Source: Tupaia tana (taxonomy: Eukaryota; Chordata; Mammalia; Scandentia; Tupaiidae). From it: a DNA stretch of 64,000 nt. The stretch lies in assembly GCA_026018925.1 (NCBI GenBank), contig JAKSZU010000018.1:33141807-33205806 (forward strand), read 5' to 3'. Shown piece by piece: positions 1 to 64,000 of this stretch (positions are counted from its first letter, which is position 1; every line of letters starts with the position of its first letter). Under the pieces are notes generated by a model. The model searched no databases. It was given only the letters and a program-made list of their open reading frames with translations, and was not told the origin of the DNA. A program made the position numbers and the translations under genes.

Positions 1-104
1 TACTACATCAAACTTGCTGTGTAACAGGAATTAAATTCATTTAAAATGCATTCTTAAAACTGATTGTCACTTACCTTTCTAATTGTGCTGACTTTATGTT
101 TAAG

Positions 105-63856
<63,752 letters not shown>

Positions 63857-64000
63857 AACAAGCTGCTCTAGAGGCATCTCCTACTCCTGAGTAAATGCTC
63901 ACATGAAAGCTCCTCGATGAGATTTTTGTAATTACTCTGGTATATATAATCTATAATTCATGGGAAGCTGGTGGGGGAGGGACCTGGGTTTGAAGTGTTC
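63857..64000 (+). other. RPGRIP1L: RPGRIP1L 3' UTR, proximal part
   Basis: Sequence after the stop codon in the same exon. No AATAAA or ATTAAA is seen before the window ends, so the transcript continues past base 64000. Confidence 0.85.

Overview
The window is nuclear DNA from a placental mammal. It holds the 3' part of one protein-coding gene on the + strand, RPGRIP1L, the ciliary transition-zone scaffold also called fantom, NPHP8 or MKS5. Sixteen exons (105-211 to 63744-63856) join in one open frame across GT-AG introns. They encode the last 854 residues, the stop codon at 63854-63856 and the start of the 3' UTR. The N-terminal exons and promoter lie upstream of base 1; the polyadenylation site lies beyond base 64000. 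Residues are numbered here from the first complete codon in the window.

Protein layout: end of the N-terminal coiled coil (residues 1-151, exons 1-4), first C2 domain (about 188-350, exons 5-6), central C2 domain (about 375-520, exons 7-8), acidic Ser/Glu-rich linker (about 521-683, exons 8-12), and C-terminal RPGR-interacting C2-like domain (685-854, exons 13-16). I saw no frameshift, internal stop or lost splice site, so the gene looks functional.

The other 96% is intron, dominated by retroposons. The most frequent are tRNA-derived SINEs with internal A and B boxes. Working names: SINE-A (about 250 bp, CpG-rich, ends in a CTATAGCAAAAACCTCTCC-like motif plus poly(A), many young copies with intact target-site duplications, TSDs); SINE-B (about 170 bp, CT-rich middle, tail like AAATAAATAAAGTTAAATAAAATAATTC); SINE-C (older, diverged relatives of A); SINE-D/E (older, poorly resolved). 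Two SINEs join a 7SL/Alu-like part to a tRNA-like part. 7SL-derived SINEs are known only from Euarchontoglires, and these are neither primate Alu nor rodent B1, so a colugo or treeshrew relative is a possible source; this is a weak inference. Older layers are L1 3' ends, an L2 reverse-transcriptase remnant, MIR, hAT-type MER5/MER20-like elements and two mariner families, one with a decayed transposase gene.

Region by region: 1-8 kb, exons 1-5 with a U6 chimeric retrocopy and a rearranged patch beside exon 5; 8-28 kb, exons 6-12 with L1, L2 and mariner fossils; 28-44.6 kb, a 16.4 kb intron with a possible poison exon and SINE-poor stretches; 44.6-64 kb, exons 13-16 with dense young SINEs and several conserved-looking noncoding stretches. 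I found no CRISPR array, operon, virus or self-contained new system. The more unusual items are the exon-fragment copy with inverted homology beside exon 5, the U6-mRNA chimera, the candidate poison exon, SINEs that repeatedly insert into the TSD or tail of older SINEs, SINEs that carry extra 3' sequence, and the 7SL-tRNA composites.
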